A stretch of DNA of 64,000 nt from Acorus gramineus (Eukaryota > Streptophyta > Magnoliopsida > Acorales > Acoraceae). The stretch is taken from the NCBI GenBank assembly GCA_030737835.1, contig JAUJYN010000017.1, forward strand, positions 2,852,001 to 2,916,000, in the 5' to 3' direction. Positions 12,649 to 25,254 of the stretch are shown one piece after another (position 1 is the first letter of the stretch; every line of letters starts with the position of its first letter). The notes beneath the pieces were generated by a model. It was not told where the DNA came from. It made no database searches and saw only the letters and a program-made list of their open reading frames with translations. The position numbers and the translations under genes are program-made.

Positions 12649-15600
12649 TGTTATGCCTGTGTCATTTGGAGCCATTTTGGTTAAGCCTTGGTCGCATCTG
12701 GGTCATTCAGGGCCTTTTTCTTTTTCGATCGGAGTCGCTAAAATTTTGGCTTTTAGCCACCTGTGGGAGTTGGAGTACTCTGATTGGAAATCTAACTGCA
12801 TATTATGGGTCCTGGTACTGTTTCGTACTACCCATAAAAATTTCATCAAATTCTGGTAATGTTTTGAAAAATATGCAGTTCTGAACCGTATCCGGGTTTT
12901 GAGAGTTCCTGGTTGGTCGAATAGTGTGAGATATTTTGGGGATGTGGTGACCTTTGGTAACCTTACCCCCACCTTGCTTAGGGATGAAGAAACCATTGGT
13001 TTTTTTTATATGTGAGTGGGTGAGCCTAACCCTAACCTCACCCCCCCTTAAGGTCACCCCTAGGCACTATTTGGGCATGAAAATGACTTTTTTGCCCTCT
13101 CTCTCTCTCCCCCTCTCTCCCATTTCGTGGAACACTTTCCCTCCCTCTCTTATGGCTCTCTTTCTCTCTTTCAAACACTCCCCAAGTGTTTGATTTTATG
13201 CCAAGGAGAAGAAGATGGAGCAAGAAGAGGAGGTGCAAGTGCAAGAAGGTGAGTTTTGTGCATGTGTTGTTGTTGTTGTGGTTTCTCCTCTCTCAAGCTC
13301 CCTCTCATGTCTTCCCCCCCTGTTTTTCAGCCAAAGAAGGCTGAGGAGAGGCTGTGGAGGTGGTGGTAGTGGTGGTGGTGGTTGAGGTGGTCGCGGGTGC
13401 ATCGAGGGCCCCTGAATCTCCCTCTTTCATTCCCCCTCTTTTGGTAAGTCCTCTTCCCCTTCTTTTTTATTTTTAGGGCTGTTGGGATGGTTGGGGAGGT
13501 CATGCATGCTAGGTAGTTGGTTTAGGGTGAGTGAGGAGTGTGGGGGAGGGGTTAAAAGGGGTGAAAGGGTGCTGGGCTCACGCGCAAACGCGCGCGCAGA
13601 GGGGCGCTGGCAGGCGCAGACGAGCGCGCAGGCGGGCGCGTGCCCATGCGCGCGGGTGCGCAGGTGCGTGTGGAGCAAGCGCGAGGGCGCTGGAAGCGCG
13701 TGTGGGTCTTGTGCGCGAGTGCGCGAGGGCGTGCGCGAGCGCGCGCGGGGCAGGTTGTCTGGGCGCGCCTGGGCATGCGGCAGGGTGCCAGTGCGCGCGC
13801 GCGCGCGTGCGTGCGCGTGCTGGGGCATGCGCGGGGCTGCCCAGGGGCTCGGGTAGGTGCTGGGGCACTCGGGCATGCGTGCGTACGCGCGTGCTTGCAT
13901 GCGTGCGAGCCCGTATGCGTGCATGTCTAAGTCTTTGGCATTTCTAGTAATTTCTAAGTGTTATAATGTGATGTTACTCACCAAATTTGATGCCCTTACC
14001 TTGCAGATCTCGTCGGATGGGATGCGCGAGGTCCCGGGTTGCGGTGAGTGGTTTGATCCAATCCCCCCCCTCGAGATGCGCTCGACGCGCGTAGTCGTGC
14101 GTCACGCATCGATGGGGCATCCTAGCTATACTACTTGTGTAGATAAGTAGTATGGCCATGCTTAAACTATAATATGTTAGATATCTTGCATGCTAGGCTT
14201 ATATACATGTATTGTATCCATGTGTGAATGATTGTATTGCATGCGCCCCTCTAGTATGGGCATGTATTCTGTGATGTGTATGGATGTATAGAATATGGCA
14301 TGCCTTAGGTAGTATTGTAATACTACTCCCACCATATTAATTGGAATATCCAGCATGATTAAGTCTGGGTTAATAACGGGCACCTGCCTAATATTCCCTT
14401 GTGATAAGACTCGAGGGTGTGGTGTAGTTGTTGCGCCCATGCTAATGGGGCAAAGCTATGACCAACTTCATGAGATGATGATCTCTCTCGCCCTCTCCCT
14501 CTGCACGAACTGAGTAAGTAGAGGCGATTTCCTACTCGACTCGGGTTCGTTTGGAATATTAGCATTCACCTGTTAGTGCGCGAGATCGCGCTTGACCCTT
14601 CCCTTTTAAGTTGGCGATATCCAACGCATGCTTAAGTTAGGCCATGTATGCATGTTGTATGATTTATTATGATGTAAATCCATGTTAGGGAGTATCCCTA
14701 TAATTATTTGATAGGTTATCGTGCATGTAGTTCATGTACATAACAAAGATATAATTCTCCTGGATATATATGCGCATGTTAAAACTGATTAGGCCTATCT
14801 GAAATAGGCGTGGGTATGACCCGTTGTCGGGTTGTACCTTATTAGTTAGAGCGCTAGCGATGTAATCACCCCCGTGCATCCGAGCGATGCACTTGTTTGG
14901 AATTCAGGAGAATTCATTATCTTATCGGTTTTGTTAAGCCGGTAGTTGTGGCATTAAGCTAGGCCTACCTGTGCTAGGCGTGTATATGAACCGCCTATTG
15001 GGTTATGTGCCTTGGGATTATTTCTGCGTGAGAGCAGAGGCAACCCCCTTGTGACTGAGCGACGCAACCGTGTGGGAGTACAATAGTGTTCGATATCATC
15101 GATATGTGATTATCGAGAGTAGTTGTTTTTCCATTTGGGTTCACTTTGCGAACATGGAGTGTTTCCTCCCAATGTCGTCCGTGTTGAAGCGGCCCAGGTT
15201 GTAGCTGTCCTGACAGAGGGCCCCCACCTGTAGGTACTATCGATGCATGCGGCAAGATGTACTGATCATGGGGTATACCAGGTAGAGGCTACCCGGGAGA
15301 GGGCTAACGAATGATATTGCGAGCGTGGAATTGTTCTCCCCTTCGTTGGATCCGATGTAGGAACTTCCCAGCGTTGGAAAAGCTGTCCTGACAGAGGGCT
15401 CCCATCCGTAGGTACCACCGATGCGTTCGGAAGCGTACTGATCGTGGGAGTATACCAGGTAGAGGCTACCCAGGGAAAGGGCTACCGGTGGACCAAGGGT
15501 GTAGAGGAGTGTTGTGTCGACCAGTAATCCCGGGTCTCCTCGACCAACGGTATGGTCTCTCCCCAAAAGTCCCAAGAGTCTCCCTCCGGGAGACAAGGTG

Positions 15601-16147
15601 AGGGTGAGGTTGGTCGCGCCGCCGCGTGACCTTGTTATCCATTGGGTTTCTACCCATGTTTTCCTTGAAAGGAAATTGTTTTAGTATTGAACTGTTGTAT
15701 GGTGATTGGTTTCCAGCCACTCACTGAGCTTGTAGCTCACCCCCCGCATACTGTTTCTTTTCAAGGGCAGTGTTGGGCGTGGAGCTGGAGCTTTCCTGTG
15801 GCGTGGTCTTGTGGGCGTGGAGCGTTCTTCCGGCGGGTGGCGAGTGTGAGGCTGTCAGCAATCCTAGAGTCATTTTATGTATTGTAAATCGTGCATGTGG
15901 CACATGTTGTATTTTATTTGGACTAGGCTTGGCTCTCACAGGACAGTGATTACATATTCGAGTCTGTAATAATGTTTTTGGTTTACAGACATTGTTGATA
16001 TCTTATGCTTCCGCTTTTCAGTCAGTTATGATTATCATTGCTTTGCCACCTTGTGTGTTGTTGTTGGAGTCTTTGCTGACCTCAGGTATTGATAGCTGAT
16101 ATTTCATTATTGCCACGTCTCAAGGACGGCCGCCCTGGGGCGTGACA
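12649..16147 (+). mobile_element. Solo Tekay-like LTR, TSD GTTCT
   Basis: A 3.50 kb LTR runs from TGTTATGCCTGTG to ...GGGGCGTGACA, flanked by the perfect duplication GTTCT (12644-12648 and 16148-16152). It holds a CT-rich leader, GTAAGT at 13444, a CpG-rich island (about 13560-13925), TTGCAG ending 14006, a 37 nt block, GTGAGT at 14044, and later the 'ctcactgagcttgtagctcac' motif followed by a pyrimidine tract near 15750. It splits element B between the protease region and the gag zinc-knuckle region. Its U3 is type I ('gatcggagtcgctaaaattttgg'). Confidence 0.93.
14007..14043 (+). other. Microexon-like block in LTR 12649-16147
   Basis: This is a 37 nt block between TTGCAG and GTGAGTGG. It begins ATCTCGTCGGATGGGATGCG, the second of the two sequence versions of this block in the window. 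Splicing is inferred. Confidence 0.45.
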
Positions 16148-16152
16148 GTTCT

Positions 16153-16322
16153 CCGTCTGATGTGCATAATCCTTGTGATAATCACACTTAAGGCCTTTAT
16201 CCCGGGTAGCCAGATCTCTTTTCATTGAGGGCGCCCATTGAAAGAAGGGCACATCCTTTATTTTCTCAAGGATTTGTACAAGAGGCAAAAAAATTTGGTG
16301 TACTGGCACTCCCTGACCTCAT
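16153..16322 (-). pseudogene. Element B gag, zinc-knuckle part (fossil)
   Basis: The minus strand reads a CDYHKDYAHQTENC-type pattern (C-x2-H ... H-x4-C), as found in Tat-lineage Gag. It matches CDYHKSVGHTTDRC of element A at about 28800-28842. It continues element B on the far side of the solo LTR 12649-16147. Before the next LTR the sequence changes abruptly at about 16323. Confidence 0.7.
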
Positions 16323-16418
16323 TGGTCGAGCTACAAGCTCAGTGAGTGGCTGGAAACCAATCACCATACAACAGTTCCAGCTATATTTCGAGGACTAAAT
16401 TTTCTAAGGGGGGAAGAA
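16323..16418 (+). mobile_element. Rearranged junction: LTR fragment plus polypurine tract of the next element
   Basis: Positions 16323-16372 match, in inverted orientation, the LTR module 'ggtttccagccactcactgagc' (see 15700-15740). Positions 16380-16418 then read like the 3' end of a Tekay-type internal region, with 'atatttcgaggactaaat' and an AAGGGGGGAAGAA polypurine tract right before the LTR that starts at 16419. The element belonging to that LTR therefore lost nearly all its internal region, and a fragment of LTR was joined to the stump. Confidence 0.6.
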
Positions 16419-19400
16419 TGTTGTGCCTATGTCATTTGGAGCGCTCTGTTTGAAAATTTGGGTACATAATTTTTTTTCCTAGAAGTTATGTATTCCCAAT
16501 TTGGTATTTGGATTTGATTTTGTTAAAATCCAAGATGAAGAGGTTTAAATATGAGTTTACTATGAGATGTCCAGTTTTGAGTTAGCTTTCGTACAGAAGT
16601 GGAATTAGATCAACTGGATTCTTGTAGTAAAAGTTATGGGTATTTTACCAACTATACCCCGGGGAGGGAAATTCTGGCAGCAGCCCTGTTCTATGTTTAG
16701 CTCTAATTGCGGATTAGCTAGAGGGATTATTTGATCTTGGCATAAACATGAAAGTTGTAGATAATCTTCTTGGCTTTCCAACGGACTTGGAATTGTGCAA
16801 TTCGGAGCTATATCGAGGAAGTTATGGCTGTTCCAGTGAAGCATGCGCAGAATTTCTAGTCAAAGGGCGACTAGGTCATTTCCCCCTCTTTTAGATATTT
16901 GTGTCCAACAAATATCTCTTCTTCTCTCTCTCTCTCTCCCTCTCACTTCCACGCCCACATCTGGTCCCTCTTCCTCTCCTTCAAAGGCCCCCCCCCCCAT
17001 GTGTTTGATTAAATGACACAAAGAGAAGGAGATGGTGGAGAAGGAAGTGATGGTAGCTTTGGTTGTTGTTGTTGATCCCCTCTCTCTCAAGCACCTTTGC
17101 ATGGATCCCCCCCCCTGATTTGCAGCCATTGGAGGAGGCTGAGGAGGGCTGAGGGTGGTGGTGTTGGTGGTGGCGGTTGAGGTGGTCGCGTGTGCGTCGA
17201 GGGCCCTCGAACCTCCCCCTTTCATTCCCCCTCCAAGGTGAGCATTTCCCCTCTTTTTCTTGATTTTTTTGGCTTAAGGGGATGTTGGGAAGGTCATGCA
17301 TGTTGGGTAGAGGTGTTAGGGTGTGTGTGAGGGGTTGGGAAGGGTTAAAATGAGGTTGGGATGGCTTGGGCGCGCGCTGGGCGCAGTCTGCGCGCGTGCG
17401 CGCGCAGGCGTGCGCTGGCAGGCTCTGGCGGGCGCGCAGACGCGTGTAGGTGCGTGCACGCAAGTGCGCGCGGAGTGGTCGCGCGGGTGCTGGCGCAAGC
17501 GGGGGTGCGAGCGGGAGTGCGCGCGAATGCGCGCGGGCGTGCGCACGAGTGTGCGGGCGCGGGGCTGGGAACCAGTGCGCGCGCGTGCGTGCGTGCGCGT
17601 GCGCGGGGTGCTGCGCAAGGGCGCGTGGGTTGGACGCGCGGTGCACGCGGGCGCGCGCAAGCGTGCGCGCGGGCAGGCGTGTGGCAGTGCGCCGAGGGTG
17701 CTGGGGTGCGTGCGTGCGTGCGCATTCGTGCGTGCACGTGCGGGGGGCCATGCGTGTGGCTGCCCAAGGGTTCGGGTAGGTGTCGGGGCACTCGGACTCG
17801 CGTGCGTACGTGCGTGCTCGCATGCGTGCGAGCCCGTATGCATGCTTGTCCGAGTATTGGGTATTTCTAATGATTTCTATGTGTAAATTGTGTTGTTTCT
17901 CACCAGTTGGATGCCCCTACCTTGCAGATCTCGTCGGATGGGATGCGCGAGGTCCTGGGTCGTAAGGTGAGTGGTTTGATTCCAATCCCCCCCCCCTCTC
18001 TAGGGATGCGCTCGACCCGCGTAGACGCGCGTCGCGCATCGATGGGGTATCTTAGCTATACTACTTGTGTAAACAAGTAGTATAGCCATGCTTAAACTAA
18101 AATATGTAGAGACCATGCATGCATGATAAATATGATATATCCATGCCACCTTAGACTTTGTATGCTAGGGATATGCACCCTTATATCATGTATAGCGGCC
18201 TATGCATGTTTAGTAATCTTGTCCTTAATTGGAAAACCCCGACCATGTATGTTCCCATCTAGTTTAATTTATTTAAATCAAGGTGGGATTATGTGATTAT
18301 ATTGTTGTAAGCATGTCTTAGAGAATATTATAACCTTGTGGTTATAATATAGGTTTCCCCGCATCTTAGTTATGCGCCCTGGAGGAATTCTTGAGAATTC
18401 ATGACATTAGTAGTGTTAGAAATCGTTGTCGACGGATCCAACAGGATCGTACGCGCGTGAGTAGGCTGTCTTCTCCTTTTGGTTGGATCCGATGTAGGAA
18501 CTCCCCGGCGATGGCTGACCTGACAGAGGGCTTCCGTCCGGTACCTCCGATGTGTTCGGACAGTACTGGTAGTTGGAGTGGACTAGGTCGAGGCTACGAG
18601 GGTGGGAAAGGGCTACCGGGTGGACCAGGGGTGGAGAGCGGTCTAGTCTGTCCCAAAGGACCCATGACACCCCTAAAGGGTGAGCGTGGGGTGGATCGGC
18701 GATGTTACGACCCTCTAACTTGTGTAGTTACTCCCGTTTAGGGACTATGACTACTTTGAGGTTAATATGAGTGTGTTGGTTGTGGTTATGCATGTGTGTG
18801 ATATCTCGATAAGCGAGTATCGAGAGTGGTTGTTTTCCATTGGGTTTCGCTTTGCGAACATGGGATCGTTCTCCCCTTCGTTGGATCCGATGTAGGAACT
18901 CCCCGGCGTTGGCTGTACCTGACAGAGGGCTCCCGTCCGTAGGTACCTGCGATGTGTCGGACAGTACGGATGGTGGGAGTGGACTAGGTGGAGGCCACGA
19001 GGGTGGGAAAGGGCTACTGGCGGACCAAGGGTGTAGAGCGGTGAGTTGAGGAGATCGGGTTGTAGATACTACCCGGGAGAGGGTTAACGAATGATGTCGC
19101 GAGCGTGGAATCGTTCTCCCCTTCGTTGGATCCGTGTAGTGACATCCCCGGCGTTAGACAGGCTATCCTGACAGAGGGCTCCCATCTGTAGGTACCTCCG
19201 ATGTGTTCGGACAGTGCTGATCGTGGGAGTATACCAGGTAAGCTACGGAGAGGGGAGAGGCTACCGGTGGACCAGGGGTGTAGAGCAGTCTAAGTCTCTC
19301 CCAAAGTCCCAAGATGTCTCCTTTCAAGAGTGAGGGTGTGGATGAGGCGAAGACACGTCGCCTCGTGACCCATTCGTTGTTCGACCGTTCCCATAGTTGT

Positions 19401-20102
19401 TGGGTCCAGTCTCGTGATCGATGTTGAAGGACATCGTTGGGCGATTATCTAGATGTAGATGATCCAGTAGTTTGAGTAGACCAGTAAATCCGGGTCTCTT
19501 CGACCGACGGTATGGTCTCTCCCCATAAGTCCCAAAAGACTCCCTTTGGGAGTTAGGGTGGGGGTGAGGTTGGTCGCGCCGCCGCGTGACCCAGTTATCC
19601 ATGGGTTTCTACCCATGTTTTCCTTGAAAGGGAATTGCTTATGTGTTGAACTGTAGATGGTGATTGGTTTCCAGCCACTCACTGAGCTTGTAGCTCACCC
19701 CTCGCATACTGTTTCTTTTCAGGGGCAGTGTTGGGCGTGGAGCTGGAGCTTTCCTGTGGTGTGGTCTTATGGGCATGGAGCGTTCTGCCGGCGGGTGGCG
19801 AGTGCGAGGCTGTCAGCATTCCTAGAGTCATTTTATGATTTGTAAATTGTGCATGTGGCACAGGTTGTATTTTCTTTGGTCTAGGCTTGGCTTTCACAGG
19901 ACATTGATTGTGTATTCGGGTCTGTAATAATGTTTTTGATTTACAGACATTGTTATATATTATGCTTCCGCTTTTCAATCAGTTATCATTATCTTGCTTT
20001 GCCACCTTGTGTAATGTTGTTTGTGTCCTTATTGACCTCAGGTATTGATAGCTGATACTATATCTATATTTGCCACGTCTCGGGGACGCTTGGGGCGTGA
20101 CA
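16419..20102 (+). mobile_element. Tekay-like LTR (3' LTR of a deleted element)
   Basis: A 3.68 kb LTR runs from TGTTGTGCCTATG to ...GGGGCGTGACA and is preceded by a polypurine tract, so it is a 3' LTR. The 5 bp on its two sides do not match, as expected when the 5' partner is lost. U3 is type II ('gcgctctgtttgaaaattt'). A 10 bp-stem inverted repeat (AGATATTTGT...ACAAATATCT) lies at 16893-16917. There is a 5' splice-like site at 17238, a CpG-rich island (about 17355-17840), TTGCAG ending 17927, a 39 nt block, GTGAGT at 17967, and TTTTCAG near 19720. Several modules are duplicated at 18480-19300. It interrupts the gag of element B. Confidence 0.85.
17928..17966 (+). other. Microexon-like block in LTR 16419-20102
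   Basis: This is a 39 nt block between CCTTGCAG and GTGAGTGG. It begins ATCTCGTCGGATGGGATGCG and ends CGTAAG, giving a consensus AAG/GTGAGT 5' splice site. Splicing is inferred. Confidence 0.5.
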
Positions 20103-21180
20103 TGTTTAGGGGGTAACCCGTTTTGAAATGCCATGATAGCCGCATTAAGATCACATTTGTCAACTTCAAACATGAGGAGGTGGAAGCGATCCACGTAACT
20201 CCGAATAGATTCTCCATTTTGCATGTGCACCTTCATCAGGTCACCCAAGTCCTTCTTCTGTTTCCGACTGCATATAAAATGCTCGACGAACAGAGTTTCG
20301 AGTTCCTCAAAACATCAGATCGAACCGCCGGGGAGCTGATGGAACCAGCTGAGGGCTGCTCCCTCCAAACTGGAAGGAAACATCCTACACATGAGCTCGT
20401 CATGTTGTTTGTATAAGGCCATCGCGGGTCAAAAACTCAGCACATGATCAAATGGGTCAGTAGTCCCATTGTATAGTCGGAATTTGGGTTGGACGAACTT
20501 CTTGGGCAGGGGTTCTGTGCAAGATGTGTTGAACGAACGGGGATTCGAATCCCTTCAGTGCTCTAGTGCTGAAGTCACGGTCACGGGTGTTCGTCATCTC
20601 ACTCCTGTAGGCTCACCTTGTCCGACCAGGTTGTTCACCTTTGTAGTCATCCTCTGACGATGCTGAGTAACGGCTGGGGCTTTTGTGGCGGCATGCGCTC
20701 GCCTCCTGGTTCTCGCTTAGGTTGAGTCCCCTCCGGTGGAAGGGCTGACCGGACAGGTTCCTTTCCTCGCCGCCTAAGCTCCCCTCCGGAGGAGTACACC
20801 GACTCACCACCCCTGCCGTTGGCTCATTGACTCTGCTTGTCCTGTTCTCGCAGGTTTTCCTCCACTCTGATCAGGACTTCCTGATTACGCACTTCTGGAG
20901 GAGGTGGTGGTACGACATCTGGCCGCTTCAGGATCTCCTCCATCAGGTTCTCGAGATGATGATACCTCTTATTCATCTCGTCAAGCTCCTTAGCATAGTT
21001 GCGGTCCGCCTCGAGTGTCGGGTTTTGCGAAGTAGACCCTATTATAGTCTTGCCTTTCTACAGGGATGGATCTTCAGGTGTTACGCGACCTTCCTCTCCA
21101 CCTTGCTCTTAAATCGTCAATCGAGTTCTCGTCATCACCATCTTCTCTATTTTTGAAGTTAGGGACGGCTTTTCGCTTGG
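20103..21180 (-). pseudogene. Element B gag, N-terminal and core part (fossil)
   Basis: The minus strand at about 20110-20250 reads a Gag core with an R-S-Y-V-D-R-F pattern followed by A-A-I-M-A-F-Q-N-G-L. The same pattern appears as QYVDRFRFLKFE ... AAIMAFWNGL in element A near 28315-28430. Proline- and arginine-rich sequence typical of the variable Gag N-terminus continues to about 21150. The primer-binding site and 5' LTR follow. It is broken, with several interruptions. Confidence 0.7.
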
Positions 21181-21198
21181 ATCCCACAGACGGCGCCA
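21181..21198 (-). other. Primer-binding site of element B
   Basis: The minus strand reads TGGCGCCGTCTGTGGGAT three bases from the LTR edge at 21202. TGGCGCC-type primer sites at this place are usual in plant Tat and Athila Ty3/gypsy elements. Confidence 0.65.
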
Positions 21199-21698
21199 AT
21201 TTGTGGGGGGTGAAATCAGGTGTACCCCTCCTAGGATGGATCTTCATCGATTCGGGCTTTGGTTGCTGGTCCGAGATGATGTTGATGCTAACTCCTCTTC
21301 ATGATGATCCACGGCAAGCCTCTTATGCCCGTTGGCTTCCTCTTTCTTCGGCCTCCGAGTAGCTGAAACTCACACCAGTGTGGTGCCAGGGAATGCCCCT
21401 CCGACACTCAAGTCAGTCACCTCTTCATGAGAGGAAGAACTTGAATTCTCAAGTGTGAGTTGGGGAGAGAGAGAGTGCTTGCATACCTTGAAAGGGAGAT
21501 GAAATCCCCCTTTTATACTAGAGAAGGGGCGTGCCGAGCTTAGCTTAGTGGAGTGACCATATCATGAGATGGAATCTCCACGTGGCCCTTGGATCTGCGG
21601 ACATGTGTCACCTAGGGATTACCATTCCGTAACCGATTTTCTGACATCTAATTCCTTTTCCTATGTTAGGGAATATTCCCTTGGTTAACCATTGTTTT

Positions 21699-24600
21699 TG
21701 TTGTGCCTGTGTCATTTGGAGCGCTCTGTTTGAAAAATTTGGGTACATAAATTTTTTTTTGAAGTTATGTATTCCTGATTTGGTATTTGGATTTGATTTA
21801 GTTAAAATCCAAGATGAAGAGGTTTAAATATGAGTTTACTATGAGATGTCCAGTTTTGAGTTAGCTTTCGCACAGAAGTGGAATTAGATCAACTGGATTC
21901 CTGTAGTAAAAGTTATGGGTATTTTTCCAAGTATACCCCGGGGATGGAAATTCTGGCAGCAGCCCTTCTCGATGTTTAGCTCTAATTTCGGAATAGCTGG
22001 AGAGATTATTTGATCATGGCATAAACATGAAAGTTGTAGATAATCTTCTTAGATTTCCATCGGTCTTGGAATCAAGCAATTCGGAGCTGTATCGGGGAAG
22101 TTATGGCTGTTCCAGTGAAGCTTGCACAGAATTTCTAGTCGAAGGGCGACTTAGTAATTCCCCCTTAAGATATTTTGATAAATATCTTCTCCTCTCTCTC
22201 ACCCCTCCCAAATCCCACGAGTAGCATTTCTTGCCCTCTCTTCTCTCTTTCAAACCCTCCCCCTTGGTGTTTGCTAAAAGTCCCCAAAGAGATGGTGAAG
22301 GTGGAGGTGCAAGTGCAAGTGGATTGTGTGGGAGTGTTGTTGATGTTGTGGTTTCCCCTCTCTCTCAAGCTCCCTTTGCATGTTCCCCCTCCAAGGTGAG
22401 CTTCTCCCCTCCTTTTTCTTGATTTTTATGGTTTGGGGGATGTTGGAAAAGTCATGCTTGCTAGGTAGTTGGGTTTGGGTGTGTGTGAGGGGCTGGGATG
22501 GGTGAAAAAGGGGTTAGAATGGCTTGGGTGAGCGCTGGATGCGGTCTGCGCGCGTGCAAGCGCAGGCGGGCGCGCAGTCGGGCACGCAGTCGCGCGCGGG
22601 TGCGCGGGTACGCGAGGAGTGCGCGCGGGTGCAGGCGCGAGCGAGGGTGCGAGTGGGGGTGCGCGCGGGAGTGCCCGCGGGTGCGCGCGAGTGTGCGCGG
22701 GGGCGTGCGCGCGCGCGGGCAGAGTGCCTGGGCATGCGCCTGGGTGCGGGGCTGGGCGCCTGGGCATTCGCCTGGGCGCTGGGCTGGGGACCAATGCGCG
22801 AGCGTGCATGCGTGTGCTAGGGCGTGCGCGGGGTGCTGCGCGCGGTGGGGGGGGGGGGCGCAGTGCGCGCGGGGGCGCGCTGGGCTGGACGCGCAGTGCG
22901 CGCGGGCGGCGTGCGGCAGTGCGTCGGGGCACGCAGGCAGGCGCGCGGCAGTGCGCCGATGGTGCCAGGGTGTGTGCGTGCGTGCGCATTCGTGCGTGCG
23001 CGTGCGGGGGGCCATGCGTGTGGCTGCCCGGGGGTTCGGGTAGGTGTCGAGGAACTCGGACTCGCGTGCGTACGCGCGTGCTCGCATGCGTGCGAGCCCG
23101 TATGCATGCTTATCCGAGTTTTGGGAATTTCTAAGCATTTCCTTGTATAAATTGCGTTGTTTCTCACCAGTTGGATGCCCCTACCTTGCAGATCTCGTCG
23201 GATGGGATGCGCGAGGTCCCGGGTCGTAAGGTGAGTGGTTTGATTCCAATCCCCCCCCCCCTCTCTAGGGATGCGCTCGACCCGCATAGACGCGCGTCGC
23301 GCATCGATGGGGCCCCTAACTAATATGTAGATATTTTGCATGCTAGGGATATGCACCCATACATCATGTATAGAGGCCCGTACATACCTGGACACCACGT
23401 CCTGTACTTAAAGGCCTTGATCTATGTATGCATGATCATTATGTAATATCAATGCTACCCTAGACCCTGTAAGTTAGGGATACTTGCCCTTTATGATATG
23501 TGTAAGAGCCATGCATCCTGACACCATGTTTTCATGCTAGGAAAGCCTCGACCTATGCATGTGTCCTATTAGTTTAATTTATTAAATTAAATGTGAACTT
23601 ATGGTATTTTAGCATGCCTTAGGGAATATTATAAGGGGCCTTGCGAGGTCAGCGTTGAGACCCGGGCTAGGGTACTCCGTGTTCCTTGTTTGGTTGTCGG
23701 GATATCCTATATCGGGACCTCATGGTGCCCTCCCAAGGTTTCTTTTCCCGATAATATTATAACCTTGTGGTTATAATATATGCTTCCCCGCATCTTAGTT
23801 ATGCGCCCTGGAGGAATTCTGAAGAATTCATGTCATTTGTAGAGTTGAGATCGGTGTCGGCGGATCCAAGTGGATCGTATCCGTGTGGGTAGGCTGTTTC
23901 TGTTCCCTTCGTTGGATCCGTATAGAGACTGCCCCAGCGTTAGACAGGCCTTCCTGACAGAGGGCTCCCATCAGTAGGCACCTCCTGATTTGGGTTCGGA
24001 CTGTGCTGAATTGTGGGAGTAGACCAGGCGGCCTATGGAGTGGAGGAGAGACTATCGGTGGACCAAGGGTGATTAACAGCCTAGTCAGTCCCAAAAGCCC
24101 ATGTTACCCTGTGAGGGTGAGGGTGAGGGTGTGGTGGGTCGGCGATGTAGCGACCCATTGGATTGTGTAGTTATTGCCACTTAGAGATTATAAATGATTT
24201 GAGGTTAATTTGATTTGTGATGCATAGTTGGTGCCATTCACTGAGTGTGTGGCCAGGTAGAGGCTACCCGGAAGAGGGTTAACGAATGATGTCGCGAGCG
24301 TGGAATCGCTCTACCCTTCGTTGGATCCGTGTAGTGACATCCCCGACGTTAGAGGCCAGGGAGAGGCTACCGGTGGACCAGGGGTGTAGAGCAGTCTAAG
24401 TCTCTCCCAAAGTCCCAAGATGTCTCCTTTCAGGAGTGAGGGTGTGGATGAGGCGAAGACGCGTCCATCGTGACCCATTCGTTGTTCGACCGTTCCCATA
24501 GATGTTGGGTCCGGTCTTGTGATCGATGTTGAGGGACATCGATGGGCGTTTATCTAGATGTAGATGATCCAGCAGTGTTGAGTGGACCAGTAAGTCCGGG

Positions 24601-25254
24601 TCTCTTCGACCGACGGCATGGTCTCTAGACCAGTAAATCCGGGTCTCTTCGACCGACGATATGGTCTCTCCCCATATGTCCCAAAAGGCTCCCTTCGGGA
24701 GTGAGGTTGGGGGTGAGGTTGGTCGCGCCGCCGCGTGACCCAGTGATCCTTTAGGTTTGTACCCATGCTTTTCCTTGAAGAAGGGAACTGATTTATGTAT
24801 TGATCTGTAGATGGTGATTGGTTTCCAGCCACTCACTGAGCTTGTAGCTCACCCCTCGCATACTGTTTCTTTTCAGGGGCAGTGTTGGGCGTGGAGCTGG
24901 AGCTTTCTTGTGGCGTGGTCTTATGGGCATGGAGCGTTCTTCCGGCGGGTGGCGAGTGCGAGGCTGTCAGCATTCCTAGAGTCTTTTTATGCTTTGTAAA
25001 TCGTGCATGTGGCACAGGTTGTATTTTCTTTGGTCTAGACTTGGCTTCCACAGGACATTGATTGTGTATTCGGGTCTGTAATAATGTTTTTGATTTACAG
25101 ACATTGTTATATATTATGCTTCCGCTTTTCAGTCAGTTGTCATTATCTTGCTTTTTCGCCTTGTGTATTGTTGTTGGTGTCCTTATTGACCTCAGGTATT
25201 GATAGCTGATATGATATTATTTCGCCACGTCTCGGGGACGCCTGGGGCGTGACA
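21699..25254 (+). mobile_element. Solo Tekay-like LTR, TSD GTTTT
   Basis: A 3.56 kb LTR runs from TGTTGTGCCTGTG to ...GGGGCGTGACA, with a perfect GTTTT duplication (21694-21698 and 25255-25259). U3 is type II. The hairpin AGATATTT/AAATATCT is at about 22167-22187. There is a 5' splice-like site at 22396, a CpG-rich island (about 22530-23110), TTGCAG ending 23191, a 39 nt block, GTGAGT at 23231, and TTTTCAG near 24876. The block at about 23600-24240 resembles the copies at 839-3659 and 29790-33008, while both sides of it resemble 16419-20102. The LTR is therefore a mosaic. Confidence 0.93.
23192..23230 (+). other. Microexon-like block in LTR 21699-25254
   Basis: This is a 39 nt block between CCTTGCAG and GTGAGTGG. 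It is nearly identical to the one at 17928-17966 and ends CGTAAG before the 5' splice-like site. Splicing is inferred. Confidence 0.5.
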
